The position numbers and the translations under genes were made by a program. The notes below the pieces were generated by a model. It saw nothing but the letters and a program-made list of their open reading frames with translations, did no database searches and was not told the DNA's origin. A DNA stretch of 64,000 nucleotides, taken from the NCBI RefSeq assembly GCF_035653575.1, contig NZ_DASRBQ010000097.1, forward strand, positions 1 to 64,000, in the 5' to 3' direction. The DNA comes from Actinocrinis sp035653575. GTDB taxonomy: Bacteria > Actinomycetota > Actinomycetes > Streptomycetales > Catenulisporaceae. This document shows positions 35,130 to 43,957 of the stretch, one piece after another. The first letter of the stretch is position 1. Each line of letters opens with the position of its first letter.

Positions 35130-36122
35130 ATGCACTTTTCGACGAAACGCCGCGTCGTGCTCGGGATGACCACCGGCGGCCTGCTCATGACCGGCTTGGG
35201 CATGGCCAGCGCGCACGCCGACACGACGGCAACCGGGGAGACATCGCACTCCCCGGGTATCGGCTCCGGCAACCTCATCCAGCTGCCGGTTAACGCACCG
35301 ATCAACGTCTGTGGCAACCAGATCGACGTGATCGGCATCCTCGACTCGGTCACCGGCAACTCCTGCTCGAATGACGGCGGCAGCGCGGCCGGTGGGTCGA
35401 ACGACGGCACGTCGGCGTCCGGCGACGCGAAGCACTCCCCCGGCGTCGGCTCCGGCAACCTGGTGCAGATCCCGATCAACGCGCCGATCAACGTGTGCGG
35501 TAACCAGGTCGACGTGATCGGGGTCGGGAACACCGACCACGGCAACTCCTGCTCGAACGGCGGCTCCGGCTCGACCACCGCGTCCGGCAGCTCCAAGGGC
35601 TCGCCCGGCATCGGTTCCGGCAATGTGATTCAGGTTCCGATCAACGCGCCGGTCAACGTGTGTGGCAACCAGGTCGACGTGATCGGCATCCTCGACTCGG
35701 TCACCGGCAACTCCTGTGAGAACAACGGCGGGTCGACTCCGACTCCTCCCCCGCCGCCGCCCACCCCGACGCCCACTCCGACTCAGCCGACTCCGACCCC
35801 GACCGGTTGCGGCTGCCCTCCGCCCCCGCCGCCGCCTCCCACCACGCCGTGCCCGCCGTCCGGCACGACCACCTCGACGCCGACAAGCTCGGCGCCCGGC
35901 GGCGGCACCCCGTCGTCCACCGCCTCTCCGACCAGCACCAGCTCGCACGGCGGCTCCAACGGTGGTTCGAATGGCGGCACCAACGGGAACGGATCATCGG
36001 GTAAGGCGACCGGAGTTCTGGCGCACACCGGCTCCGGCGCGCTCGCGGTGGCGCCGCTCGGTGCGGGCTTGATCGGCGGCGGCGTGCTGCTGCGCAAGCG
36101 CTTCCCGAGCCGCTCGCACTGA
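35130..36122 (+). CDS. Long sortase-anchored chaplin with three chaplin domains
   Basis: 330 residues. Signal peptide 1-30 (cut after AHA); three chaplin domains at about 41-81, 103-143 and 158-198. Each has SPG-GSGN, NVCGNQ-DVIG and a GNSC end, with cysteine pairs 61/79, 123/141 and 178/196, always 18 residues apart. A Pro/Thr/Ser-rich wall-spanning linker follows, then a class E sortase signal LAHTG, hydrophobic stretch and basic tail (RKRFPSRSH). Known long chaplins (ChpA-C) have two domains, so the third is notable. GAGG lies 7 bases before the ATG. Confidence 0.93.
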   Translation: MHFSTKRRVVLGMTTGGLLMTGLGMASAHADTTATGETSHSPGIGSGNLIQLPVNAPINVCGNQIDVIGILDSVTGNSCSNDGGSAAGGSNDGTSASGDAKHSPGVGSGNLVQIPINAPINVCGNQVDVIGVGNTDHGNSCSNGGSGSTTASGSSKGSPGIGSGNVIQVPINAPVNVCGNQVDVIGILDSVTGNSCENNGGSTPTPPPPPPTPTPTPTQPTPTPTGCGCPPPPPPPPTTPCPPSGTTTSTPTSSAPGGGTPSSTASPTSTSSHGGSNGGSNGGTNGNGSSGKATGVLAHTGSGALAVAPLGAGLIGGGVLLRKRFPSRSH

Positions 36123-36194
36123 TACCTCGATCTCCAACCTAGATCTCCGGTCCCAGGGAAAAGCGCGCTCTGATCCGAGCCCGCCCTTCCCTCT

Positions 36195-36234
36195 CGTTCG
36201 CCCCGGCCGCCTCCCGCGCCGGGGCGAACGCCTT
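36195..36234 (+). terminator. Intrinsic terminator after the long chaplin gene
   Basis: Thirteen-bp perfect stem CGTTCGCCCCGGC/GCCGGGGCGAACG followed by CCTTTT. Confidence 0.85.
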
Positions 36235-36257
36235 TTGCGGCCCGCTAGGGCCTGTTC

Positions 36258-36295
36258 TTGACTCGCCCCGGCTAATCAACTTAGCTTTTCAGCTA
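36258..36295 (+). promoter_or_regulatory. Autoregulated promoter of the TetR gene
   Basis: TTGACT (36258-36263) and TAGCTT (36282-36287), 18 bases apart. The -10 is inside an inverted repeat TAGCT-tttc-AGCTA (36282-36295), so a bound repressor would block transcription of the TetR gene starting at 36338. Confidence 0.6.
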
Positions 36296-36337
36296 GTAGG
36301 CCAGTCAACCGGCCGGAAGGCCCCGGGAGGTGCACGG

Positions 36338-36913
36338 ATGCCGCGAGCGGGGCTCTCCCCCGACGCCGTCGTCGACGCCGCGCTCGAAATCCTCGACGCA
36401 CGCGGCTCCGACGGCTTGACCCTCAAGGCGATCGCCGACGCCACCGGCGTGGCCGCGCCATCCCTCTATAAGCATGTTCGCGGGCTGCCCGAACTGCGCC
36501 GGCTTCTCGCCATCCGCATCCTCAACGAGACGGCGGAGCAGATGGGCGCGGTCGTCATGGGACGCGCAGGAGAGGACGCGCTGAAGGCCTATCTGACCGA
36601 ATATCGGCGGCTGGCCAGTGAGTTTCCGCATCGGCACGCGTTGATCGAGCGTGCTTATTACGACGATCCAGCCTTCACCGCCGCGTCGGAACGGCTCGTC
36701 AACGTCGCCTACGCGGTCGTGCGCGGCTTCGGGCTCACGGGCGAGGACCTCGTGCACGCTGTGCGCTGCGTGCGCGCGGCGGTGACCGGCTTCGTCAGCC
36801 TTGAGCTTGGCCTCGGCTATCGGGCGCCGACCGAGACCGACGCCAGCTTCGCCTACCTCAGCCGGGTCCTGGCCACCGGGCTGCGCCCAAGCTCGGCAGC
36901 AGCAGCCGCTTAG
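36338..36913 (+). CDS. TetR-family repressor (WHG-domain type)
   Basis: 191 residues. The N-terminal helix-turn-helix is LTLKAIADATGVAAPSLYKHV. The C-terminal ligand domain resembles the WHG subgroup (AYLTEYRRLASEFPHRHALI, then a late AVTGFVSLELGLGY). GGGAGG stands 7 bases before the ATG. The promoter overlaps a palindrome, which suggests autorepression. No divergent target gene is adjacent: the left neighbour is the chaplin gene and the right neighbour is transcribed towards it. Confidence 0.9.
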   Translation: MPRAGLSPDAVVDAALEILDARGSDGLTLKAIADATGVAAPSLYKHVRGLPELRRLLAIRILNETAEQMGAVVMGRAGEDALKAYLTEYRRLASEFPHRHALIERAYYDDPAFTAASERLVNVAYAVVRGFGLTGEDLVHAVRCVRAAVTGFVSLELGLGYRAPTETDASFAYLSRVLATGLRPSSAAAAA

Positions 36914-36964
36914 CCGGCAGACGGCAGCCACCACCCGCGCCTCAGCCCAGCAGTCAGTCCGCGA

Positions 36965-37150
36965 TCAGTCCCGCAGATCGAGCGAGCGGCGCACCGCCGC
37001 CCAGACCTCTTTCGCCGAAACCCCCTGATCAAGCGCTTGCAGCACGGTGCGCCCGCCCAGCTCGCTCATCACATGATCGCGGGCGAACGAGTCCACATAG
37101 CCGGGCCCGAACTGCTCCGTCATCCGCTCCCAAAACACCGTCAACCGCAC
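36965..37150 (-). CDS. DUF3046 family small protein
   Basis: 61 residues matching the actinobacterial DUF3046 pattern almost throughout: MRLTVFWERMTEQFG, SFARDHVMSELGGRTVLQAL and a C-terminal KEVWAAV. Function unknown; in many actinomycetes it lies close to recA/recX and large helicases. Here it is divergent from the Lhr helicase with 53 bp between them, so they share a promoter region. Confidence 0.88.
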   Translation of the reverse strand: MRLTVFWERMTEQFGPGYVDSFARDHVMSELGGRTVLQALDQGVSAKEVWAAVRRSLDLRD

Positions 37151-37203
37151 CCCGGAAGCCTATCCGGCGGCAATCTGTCAGTGGGAGCAGGGAAGATGTC
37201 CGT

Positions 37204-40200
37204 ATGGGTCTTATAGACGGGTTCGCGGAGCCGACGCGGCAATGGTTCAACGGCGCGTTCGCCGAGCCCACCGCCGCGCAGACCGGCGCGTGGGAGGCGA
37301 TTCGCGGCGGTCACAACGTGCTGGTCATCGCGCCGACCGGCTCGGGCAAGACCCTGGCCGCGTTCCTCGCCGCGCTCGACCGGCTCGCCTTCGGGCCGCC
37401 TCCACAGAGCGGCCGCCAGCGTTGCCGCGTGTTGTACATCTCGCCGCTCAAGGCCCTCGGCGTGGACGTGGAGCGCAACCTGCGCGCGCCACTGGCAGGG
37501 CTGCGGCAGTCCGCAGTACGAGCCGGGCTCCCCGAGCCCGATGTGCGGATAGCGGTGCGTTCCGGTGACACCCCGTCGGAACAACGTCGCAAGTTCCAAA
37601 GCAGCCCGGCGGACATTCTGATCACCACGCCCGAATCGCTGTTCCTGCTGCTGACCTCGCAGGCGCGCGAGGCGCTGAGCTCGGTCGAGACGGTGATCGT
37701 GGACGAGGTGCACGCGGTCGCCGGCACTAAGCGTGGCGCGCACCTGGCGCTGAGCCTGGAGCGGCTCGACCACCTGCTGCCGAAGCCCGCGCAGCGGATC
37801 GGACTTTCCGCGACGGTGCGGCCGGCCGAGGAGGTGGCCCGGTTCCTCAGCGGCACCCGGCCGGCCACGATCGTCGCCCCGCCGACCGCGAAGAGCTTCG
37901 ACCTGCGCGTGGTGGTCCCGGTCGAGGATCTGACCGCGCTCGAAACCGTGGACACCGATCCGGAGGCGGTCCCGGCCGACGAGGCGGGCCGGCGCAAGGC
38001 CTCGATCTGGCCGCACGTGGAGAACCGGGTGGCCGACCTGGTCGAGGAGCACACCTCCACCCTGGTCTTCGCCAACTCGCGGCGGCTGGCCGAGCGCCTG
38101 TGCAACCGGCTCAACGAGATCCACGCCGCCAGGATCGGCCTCGACCTGTTCGCGCCCGATCCCGTGCTGGTGCCGGCAGGCGGGTCCGCCGCCGACCTGG
38201 CATCCGGCTCCGAGGGCGACGGCGATGCCGATCTCCGTCTCGCTCCAACCGCCACGAAGCCCACCCGGCTGCCAGCCGAGCTGATGGGCCAGGCGGGCTC
38301 CGCTTCGGGAGCGCCGCCGCTGCTGGCCAGGGCGCACCACGGCTCGGTCTCCAAGGAACAGCGGGCCGAGGTGGAGGAGGCGCTGAAGGCCGGGCGGCTG
38401 CCCGCGGTCGTGGCCACCTCCAGCCTCGAACTCGGCATCGACATGGGCGCGGTGGACCTGGTCGTGCAGGTCGAATCGCCGCCCTCGGTGGCCTCGGGGC
38501 TGCAACGGGTCGGCCGGGCCGGGCACCAGGTCGGCGCTGTGTCCCGCGGCGTCATCTTCCCCAAGTTCCGCGGCGACCTGCTCCAGGCGGCGGTGGTCGC
38601 CGAGCGCATGCGCAGCGGGAAGATCGAGGCGATCGCGCCGGTACGCAACCCGCTCGACGTGCTGGCCCAGCAGCTCGTCGCGATGTGCGCGGTAGACAGC
38701 TGGGACACCGGCGAACTGCTGGCTCTGCTTCGCCGGGCCGCCCCGTTCGCCACGCTCACCGAGTCGGTCTTCGAAGCCGTGCTCGACATGCTGGCCGGGC
38801 GCTATCCGAGCGACGAGTTCGCCGAGCTCAAGCCACGCATCGTGTGGGACCGGGAGGCGGGCACGATCTCCGGTCGGCCGGGCGCGCAGCGGCTCGCGGT
38901 CATCTCCGGCGGCACGATCCCGGACCGCGGGCTGTTCGGGGTCTTCCTGGTCGGCGGGGACGAGAAGCGCGGCGGGCGGCGGGTCGGCGAGCTGGACGAG
39001 GAGATGGTGTACGAGTCGCGGGTGGGCGACGTGTTCACCCTGGGCACCTCCTCGTGGCGAATCGAGGACATCACGCACGAGAAGGTGCTGGTCTCCCCGG
39101 CCCCGGGGCAGCCCGGCCGGCTGCCGTTCTGGAAGGGCGACGCGCTCGGCCGGCCGCTGGAGCTGGGGCGAGCTCTCGGCGCTTTCACCCGCGAACTGAC
39201 CGCGCTCGAACCGCAGGAAGCGACCGAGCGGCTGCGGGCGGCGGGGCTGGACGAATGGGCTGCGGGCAATCTGCTCGCCTACCTGTCCGAGCAGCGCGAG
39301 GCCACCCGGCACGTGCCCGACGACCGGACGATCGTGGTCGAACGCTTTCACGACGAGCTGGGCGACTGGCGGGTGGTGATCCATTCGCCGTTCGGGGCCC
39401 AAGTGCACGCGCCGTGGGCGCTGGCTATAGGCGCCAGGCTGCGCGAGGAATTCGGGTTCGACGCCCAGGTCATGCACGGCGACGACGGGATCGTGCTGCG
39501 GCTGCCGGAGACCGACTGGGAGCAACCGTGGGCCGAGCTCGACGCGGACGCGGACCCGGCCAGCGACGGCCGCGCGAACATCGAAAATGTGTTCGACTCC
39601 TGCGCACGGTTCCCCGCCGATGAAATCGAACAGGCGGTGACCGACCAGGTCGGTGGCTCGGCGCTGTTCGCCGCGCGGTTCCGCGAGTGCGCCGGTCGCG
39701 CCCTCCTGCTCCCGCGCCGCCGACCCGGACAGCGCGTGCCGCTGTGGCAGCAGCGGCAGCGCGCCTCGCATCTGCTCGCGGTCGCCTCGAAGTACGCCTC
39801 GTTCCCGATCGTGCTCGAGACGGTGCGCGAGTGCCTTCAGGACGTGTTCGACGTGCCAGGCTTGGTCGAACTGCTCGGCGACATCGAGGCGCGGCGGGTG
39901 AAGGTCGTGCAGGTCGAGACCCCGTCGCCGTCGCCGTTCGCGAAGTCCTTACTGTTCGGCTACGTCGCGCAGTTCCTCTACGAGGGCGACTCGCCGCTGG
40001 CCGAGCGCCAGGCCGCCGCCCTGAGCGTGGACCCGTCGCTGCTGGCCGAACTGCTCGGGCAGCCGGAACTGCGCGACCTGTTCGACGTGGAGGTGCTTTC
40101 CGCCCTTGAGGCCGAGCTGCAACACCTGACCACCGACCGGCCAGCCCGCGACGCCGAGGACGCCTCCGACCTGCTGCGCCTGCTCGGACCGCTGTCCACC

Positions 40201-42147
40201 GCCGAGGCCGCCCGACGCGGCATCGAAGCCGACTGGCTCGCCGCCCTGGAACGCTCGCGCCGCGTCATCCGGGTACGAATCGCCGGCGAGGAGCGCTGGG
40301 CCGCGATCGAGGATGCCGGCCGGTTGCGCGACGCGCTTGGCGTGCCGCTGCCGGTGGGCGTGCCTGAGGCGTTCACCGAGCCGGTCGTCGACCCGCTAGG
40401 CGACCTGATGGCGCGTTACGCGCGGACCCACGCCCCGTTCTCGGCCCGGCAGCCCGCCGAGCACTTCGGGCTCGGCGTCGCGGTGTGCGTCACGGTCCTC
40501 GAACGGCTTGCCGCAGATCGGCGCGTCATCCGCGGCGCATTCCGCCCGGACGGCAGCGGCGACGAGTGGTGCGATGCCAGGGTGCTGCGACGTCTGCGCC
40601 GGCGAACCGTCGCCGCCCTGCGCCAGCAGGCCGAGCCGGTCGGCCCGACCGCGCTGGCCCGGATGCTGCCGCTGTGGCAGTCGGTAGGCCAGCCGGGCGA
40701 ACGGCCGGACCGACGCATGCGCGGCGTCGACGGCGTGTTGCGCGCGGTCGAACAGCTCGCCGGAGTCCCGGTGCCGGCGTCAGCCCTGGAACGGCTGGTC
40801 CTGCCCTCCCGTGTGTCGGACTATCAGCCCGCGATGCTGGACGAGCTCACCTCGGGTGGCGAAGTGGTGTGGGCCGGAGCCGGAGCGCTCGCCGTGGACG
40901 ACGGCTGGATCGCGCTGGCGCCCGCCGCGATCGCGCCGTTCGTGCTGCCCGAGCCGACACCGCTCGACGATGCCTCACCGGCGCAATGGGCGCTGCTCTC
41001 CGCTCTGGAGCGCGACGCCGGCTTGTTCTTCCGCTCACTGGTCGAACACGTCACCCAGGCCGAGGCGCAGCGCTCCGCTCGCACTCAGGGGCAAGGCCCG
41101 GACTCCGCAGACCGCGCGGGCACCCCCACCTCCCCGAATCCATCCATAGATCCCGCTGACGTCCTCGCTGCGCTCTGGGACCTCGTTTGGGCGGGCCGCG
41201 TCACCAACGACACCTACGCGCCGGTCCGCGCGCTGCTTGGCTCGGGCCGCACCGCACACCGCGCAAAGCGCCCGACTCCGCGTGGCCGGTACGGAGCGTT
41301 GCGCTTCGCCGCGACGGTCCCGGCCGCGGCCCCGGTGCTGCCCAGCGCCGTCGCGGCCACGGCGGTCGGCCGCTGGTCACGCTTGCGCACGGCGATCCCG
41401 TCCGCGGATCCGCGCGCGCGGGCGGCTTCGGCTCAGGTGCTCGGCGAGGTGCTGCTAGATCGGTACGGCATCGTCACCCGCGGCTCCGTGGCTGCGGAGC
41501 GGTTGCCCGGTGGTTTCAGCGCGGTATACCGCGTCCTGTCGACATTCGAAGAGGCCGGCAGGTGCCGCCGCGGCTACTTCGTGGAGGGCCTGGGAGCGGC
41601 GCAGTTCGCCGCAGATGGTGCGGTGGACCGCCTGCGCGCGCTGTCCGGCGATTCCGATCAGCCGACCTCGAATCGCACGCCGACCACTCTGCTGCTCGCT
41701 GCCGCCGACCCCGCAAACCCATACGGCGCGGCAGTCCCGTGGCCGGACCGCCCGTTAAGCCACGGACGGTCCACAGACACCACCACACAACCAGCTTCGT
41801 CATCGCCGGCGTCGCCGGTGATCTCGGCACCGGCCGCCCCAGGCCATAAGCCAGGGCGCAAGGCGGGGGCCCTCGTGGTGCTGGTAGACGGTGAGCTGGT
41901 GCTCTACGTAGAACGCGGCGGCCGCACGGTGCTGTCGTGGACCGACGCGCCGGAAGTGTTGGCCAGCGCCGCCAACGCGGTCGCCGCAGCCGTACGCGAC
42001 GGCCGCGTCGGCGCGCTCACGGTGGTCACCACGGACGGCGTCCCGGTGCTCGCAGCCGGCTCTAGCGCCACGCCGACACCGGTCGCCGCAGCGCTGTCCG
42101 CGGCGGGATTCGCCCTCGCCCCACAGGGCTTGCGGTTGCGCCACTAA
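37204..42147 (+). CDS. lhr: Giant Lhr-type ATP-dependent DNA helicase
   Basis: 1647-residue superfamily-2 helicase of the Lhr group, which acts in DNA repair. The motor (about 1-470) has Q-motif-like AEPTAAQTGAWEAI, Walker A APTGSGKT (43-50), DEVH (167-170), SATVRP, and motifs V/VI (SSLELGIDMGAVD, QRVGRAGHQVG). The winged-helix/Lhr core and the large DEAD/H-associated domain follow to about 1470, and the C-terminus is a further 170 residues with DGELVLYVERGGRTVLSW. Length fits actinomycete Lhr (about 1500-1650). It lies beside DUF6504, which has SOS boxes upstream, supporting a DNA-damage role. Confidence 0.95.
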   Translation: MGLIDGFAEPTRQWFNGAFAEPTAAQTGAWEAIRGGHNVLVIAPTGSGKTLAAFLAALDRLAFGPPPQSGRQRCRVLYISPLKALGVDVERNLRAPLAGLRQSAVRAGLPEPDVRIAVRSGDTPSEQRRKFQSSPADILITTPESLFLLLTSQAREALSSVETVIVDEVHAVAGTKRGAHLALSLERLDHLLPKPAQRIGLSATVRPAEEVARFLSGTRPATIVAPPTAKSFDLRVVVPVEDLTALETVDTDPEAVPADEAGRRKASIWPHVENRVADLVEEHTSTLVFANSRRLAERLCNRLNEIHAARIGLDLFAPDPVLVPAGGSAADLASGSEGDGDADLRLAPTATKPTRLPAELMGQAGSASGAPPLLARAHHGSVSKEQRAEVEEALKAGRLPAVVATSSLELGIDMGAVDLVVQVESPPSVASGLQRVGRAGHQVGAVSRGVIFPKFRGDLLQAAVVAERMRSGKIEAIAPVRNPLDVLAQQLVAMCAVDSWDTGELLALLRRAAPFATLTESVFEAVLDMLAGRYPSDEFAELKPRIVWDREAGTISGRPGAQRLAVISGGTIPDRGLFGVFLVGGDEKRGGRRVGELDEEMVYESRVGDVFTLGTSSWRIEDITHEKVLVSPAPGQPGRLPFWKGDALGRPLELGRALGAFTRELTALEPQEATERLRAAGLDEWAAGNLLAYLSEQREATRHVPDDRTIVVERFHDELGDWRVVIHSPFGAQVHAPWALAIGARLREEFGFDAQVMHGDDGIVLRLPETDWEQPWAELDADADPASDGRANIENVFDSCARFPADEIEQAVTDQVGGSALFAARFRECAGRALLLPRRRPGQRVPLWQQRQRASHLLAVASKYASFPIVLETVRECLQDVFDVPGLVELLGDIEARRVKVVQVETPSPSPFAKSLLFGYVAQFLYEGDSPLAERQAAALSVDPSLLAELLGQPELRDLFDVEVLSALEAELQHLTTDRPARDAEDASDLLRLLGPLSTAEAARRGIEADWLAALERSRRVIRVRIAGEERWAAIEDAGRLRDALGVPLPVGVPEAFTEPVVDPLGDLMARYARTHAPFSARQPAEHFGLGVAVCVTVLERLAADRRVIRGAFRPDGSGDEWCDARVLRRLRRRTVAALRQQAEPVGPTALARMLPLWQSVGQPGERPDRRMRGVDGVLRAVEQLAGVPVPASALERLVLPSRVSDYQPAMLDELTSGGEVVWAGAGALAVDDGWIALAPAAIAPFVLPEPTPLDDASPAQWALLSALERDAGLFFRSLVEHVTQAEAQRSARTQGQGPDSADRAGTPTSPNPSIDPADVLAALWDLVWAGRVTNDTYAPVRALLGSGRTAHRAKRPTPRGRYGALRFAATVPAAAPVLPSAVAATAVGRWSRLRTAIPSADPRARAASAQVLGEVLLDRYGIVTRGSVAAERLPGGFSAVYRVLSTFEEAGRCRRGYFVEGLGAAQFAADGAVDRLRALSGDSDQPTSNRTPTTLLLAAADPANPYGAAVPWPDRPLSHGRSTDTTTQPASSSPASPVISAPAAPGHKPGRKAGALVVLVDGELVLYVERGGRTVLSWTDAPEVLASAANAVAAAVRDGRVGALTVVTTDGVPVLAAGSSATPTPVAAALSAAGFALAPQGLRLRH

Positions 42148-42257
42148 CCCGCACCGCCCCGCCACGTGGATGTGCTGGATCTGGAAGCCGTTGGAGTCGT
42201 AGTTGTCAGGTCGACAGTGTCGTGGTCGGGGTGCCACCGCCCACCTCCCCGTTCCCG

Positions 42258-42755
42258 TCACCGTCGCTCCGCGCGCACCGTCCACCGATCCGGTCCGTTC
42301 GCCGGCGGTGCCGGGCGACGCTGCAGCCTGAACACGGCCGGTGTTCCGAACCGGCCGATCGAAGCGATCACCAGCCAGTGTTCGACCTGCGCGGGCTGTT
42401 CCGGCTCAGGCGCGTCCTGATCCCGTTCGGTCTGATCCCGTCCGGCCTGATCTGACTCGGCCGACTCACGTTGCCTCGGGGGCATCGGAGCAGCGTCCCG
42501 CAGTCCACAACCTGCAGCTCCTTGCTCCTGCGCCGGAACTCGCCCAAGCCCCTGTAGCTGCTCGCCCTCCAGCTGGTCCTGCGGCGCCGCATGACGCCCG
42601 CGGCGCCGCGGCTCCACATCGGGCTCGATCCAGCGGCCAAGGATTTCGTGGACCACATAGAGCCGGCCGCCGAGCAGGAAGTACACCGGTCCATCACCGC
42701 CGCGAAGGACGTCGCAGGGTTCCGCGTCGACTTGTTCTGACATCGCGATCGTCAT
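42258..42755 (-). CDS. DUF6504 family protein
   Basis: About 165 residues. The conserved parts are the N-terminal DGPVYFLLGGRLYVVHEILG RW segment and the C-terminal HWLVIASIGRFG and VFRLQRRP; between them is a Gln/Arg/Glu-rich low-complexity insert. DUF6504 proteins are typical of actinobacteria and often sit next to the mutagenic polymerase genes imuB/dnaE2. Here the gene converges on the Lhr helicase. Starts at 42755 or 42743 are both possible. Two SOS boxes lie about 250-320 bp upstream. Function unknown. Confidence 0.75.
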   Translation of the reverse strand: MTIAMSEQVDAEPCDVLRGGDGPVYFLLGGRLYVVHEILGRWIEPDVEPRRRGRHAAPQDQLEGEQLQGLGRVPAQEQGAAGCGLRDAAPMPPRQRESAESDQAGRDQTERDQDAPEPEQPAQVEHWLVIASIGRFGTPAVFRLQRRPAPPANGPDRWTVRAERR

Positions 42756-43001
42756 GGCTCCCCTGCCGTATGAGTGCGCGGACACGGTGGTTGTGGACCC
42801 CTCCGGGTGCGGCGGACCGCTGAGGGGCACGTCGTGGACCCGCGCGACCGCGGACCCCCGGCATCCCCCAGGCCCCGGAGGGGCCACGTCGCCGCCGGCC
42901 GCAGGCTTCCCCGGTGCCTCCCTGCGCTCAGCAGTGGACCAGCCCGGTGCGACTCGGGCGGGAGCGCGGTGACGCCCCCTGCGGACGGCGGCGACGCTTG
43001 T

Positions 43002-43017
43002 TCGAATCTTTGTTCGA
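43002..43017. promoter_or_regulatory. LexA (SOS) box
   Basis: TCGAATCTTTGTTCGA matches the actinobacterial SOS pattern TCGAAC-N4-GTTCGA with one change. On the minus strand TAGTGT (43032-43027) lies just upstream, so the start site would be near 43020 and LexA would sit on it. The transcript would run towards the DUF6504 gene. Confidence 0.7.
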
Positions 43018-43063
43018 ACGAGTCCAACACTACCCCGGTCGGGTCCCACCATCCAGCCGAATC

Positions 43064-43079
43064 TCGAATATTCGCTCGA
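43064..43079. promoter_or_regulatory. Second, weaker LexA-like box
   Basis: TCGAATATTCGCTCGA, two changes from the SOS pattern, containing the palindrome CGAATATTCG. It is 46 bases from the first box. Confidence 0.45.
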
Positions 43080-43429
43080 ATCAGTGACACGGCCCGGGAG
43101 ACCCACACGTCACCGCAGCTCCACGCGCCGAGGCGCCGGAGGACCGCGCAGAGGACCCCGCCGCCCCCGGGCGTGTCGCGCCATCGAACCGGAAGCGACT
43201 ACAGATCGTGCTCTTCCCTTAGCGCTCAGCCTGCGCCAACATGGAAAACCGGGTCCGAAACCAAAAAATCATGCGGTCTCGACTCCGATAGTTACCGAAC
43301 CGTGACCAAATGTGTCCACAACCATCCCGGCACCTGGGTGGTCCTACTGGGTGGATCGGCGAGCTGCGAGGGTCTCCGCGCCGCCGGTTAACCCGGGTGG
43401 GGTGCACAGGGAGGGGACGTCGGCGCCGC

Positions 43430-43528
43430 CCGACACCGCAGGGGAGAGTGGTGTCGGCGCGCCCGAGGGGGTGCGGCGGGGTCCGCGCGCGCGTCGTGGG
43501 GGTGCGCGCTCGGACCCCGCCCGACACC
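43430..43528. repeat. Large inverted repeat with alternative pairings
   Basis: A 17-bp stem with one mismatch (43476-43492 with 43504-43520; core GCGGGGTCCG/CGGACCCCGC) has an 11-base G-rich loop. GGTGTCGG (43450-43457) can pair either with CCGACACC at 43430-43437 or with CCGACACC at 43521-43528, giving two mutually exclusive folds. No T-run follows on either strand. Confidence 0.6.
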
Positions 43529-43770
43529 CATCACCTAGCGTCACGGCCACTGCGATCCACCGTCAGAACGCTCATCCGCGAGTGCTTGGCATGACGGCGT
43601 GCCTCCGCACCGCCCCGGTTCACATTGGCCGGCCCTGATTGGCAGTTACCAACGCACCACTGCTAGCCGACTCGGCCCACGTCGAGTCGAACGCTCGGGC
43701 GCAGACCGCGCACCCCTTCCCAATCGAACGCTTGGCCAGGGAAGCGCCACTGGCTGACTGCTCCGCGTCC

Positions 43771-43850
43771 GCGCGATGCGTGTGGACGCGTCTCGATGCG
43801 TCTGAATGCATCCGACTGTGTCCGACTGCATCTCGCTGAGCCTCGATGCA
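43771..43850. repeat. Degenerate 10-bp tandem repeat
   Basis: Units such as TCTCGATGCG, TCTGAATGCA, TCCGACTGTG, TCCGACTGCA, TCTCGCTGAG and CCTCGATGCA follow each other in exact 10-base register (clearest 43791-43850, traces from 43771). The period is about one DNA helical turn. It lies 108 bases upstream of the glycosyltransferase-like gene. Confidence 0.55.
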
Positions 43851-43957
43851 CCACGCCGCCCACTTGCCGCGTCGTCTCAGCTCCCCACCTTCGCCTGTCC
43901 AAGCATCAGATTCGCTCACTCGATAGGGTTTAACTGTCTGTTTATCAGCCAGATGGA

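Larger units (their letters stand above)
42756..43957. other. 1.2-kb gene-free region with SOS boxes, inverted repeats and periodic repeats
   Basis: Open frames here have skewed composition, no recognisable domains and no good ribosome-binding sites, so none is called. Positive content, listed separately: two LexA-like boxes (43002-43017, 43064-43079) with a TAGTGT element, a large inverted-repeat structure (43430-43528) and a 10-bp periodic repeat (43771-43850). It could encode a structured RNA or contain a decayed gene. Confidence 0.6.

Noticed and set aside
37141..39771. 876-codon open frame antisense to the Lhr helicase
   Set aside because: Arg/Gly/His-rich composition without domains; it is the usual GC-rich shadow of a real gene.
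42752..43108. 118-codon frame on the minus strand that includes the SOS boxes; a GTG just after the TAGTGT element could start it
   Set aside because: Composition is not protein-like, there is no recognisable family, and the SOS boxes would lie inside the coding sequence. A short leaderless peptide cannot be fully excluded.
42774..43638. Several overlapping open frames in the 1.2-kb gap
   Set aside because: No ribosome-binding sites, no domain, skewed Arg/Pro/Ser content; treated as non-coding.
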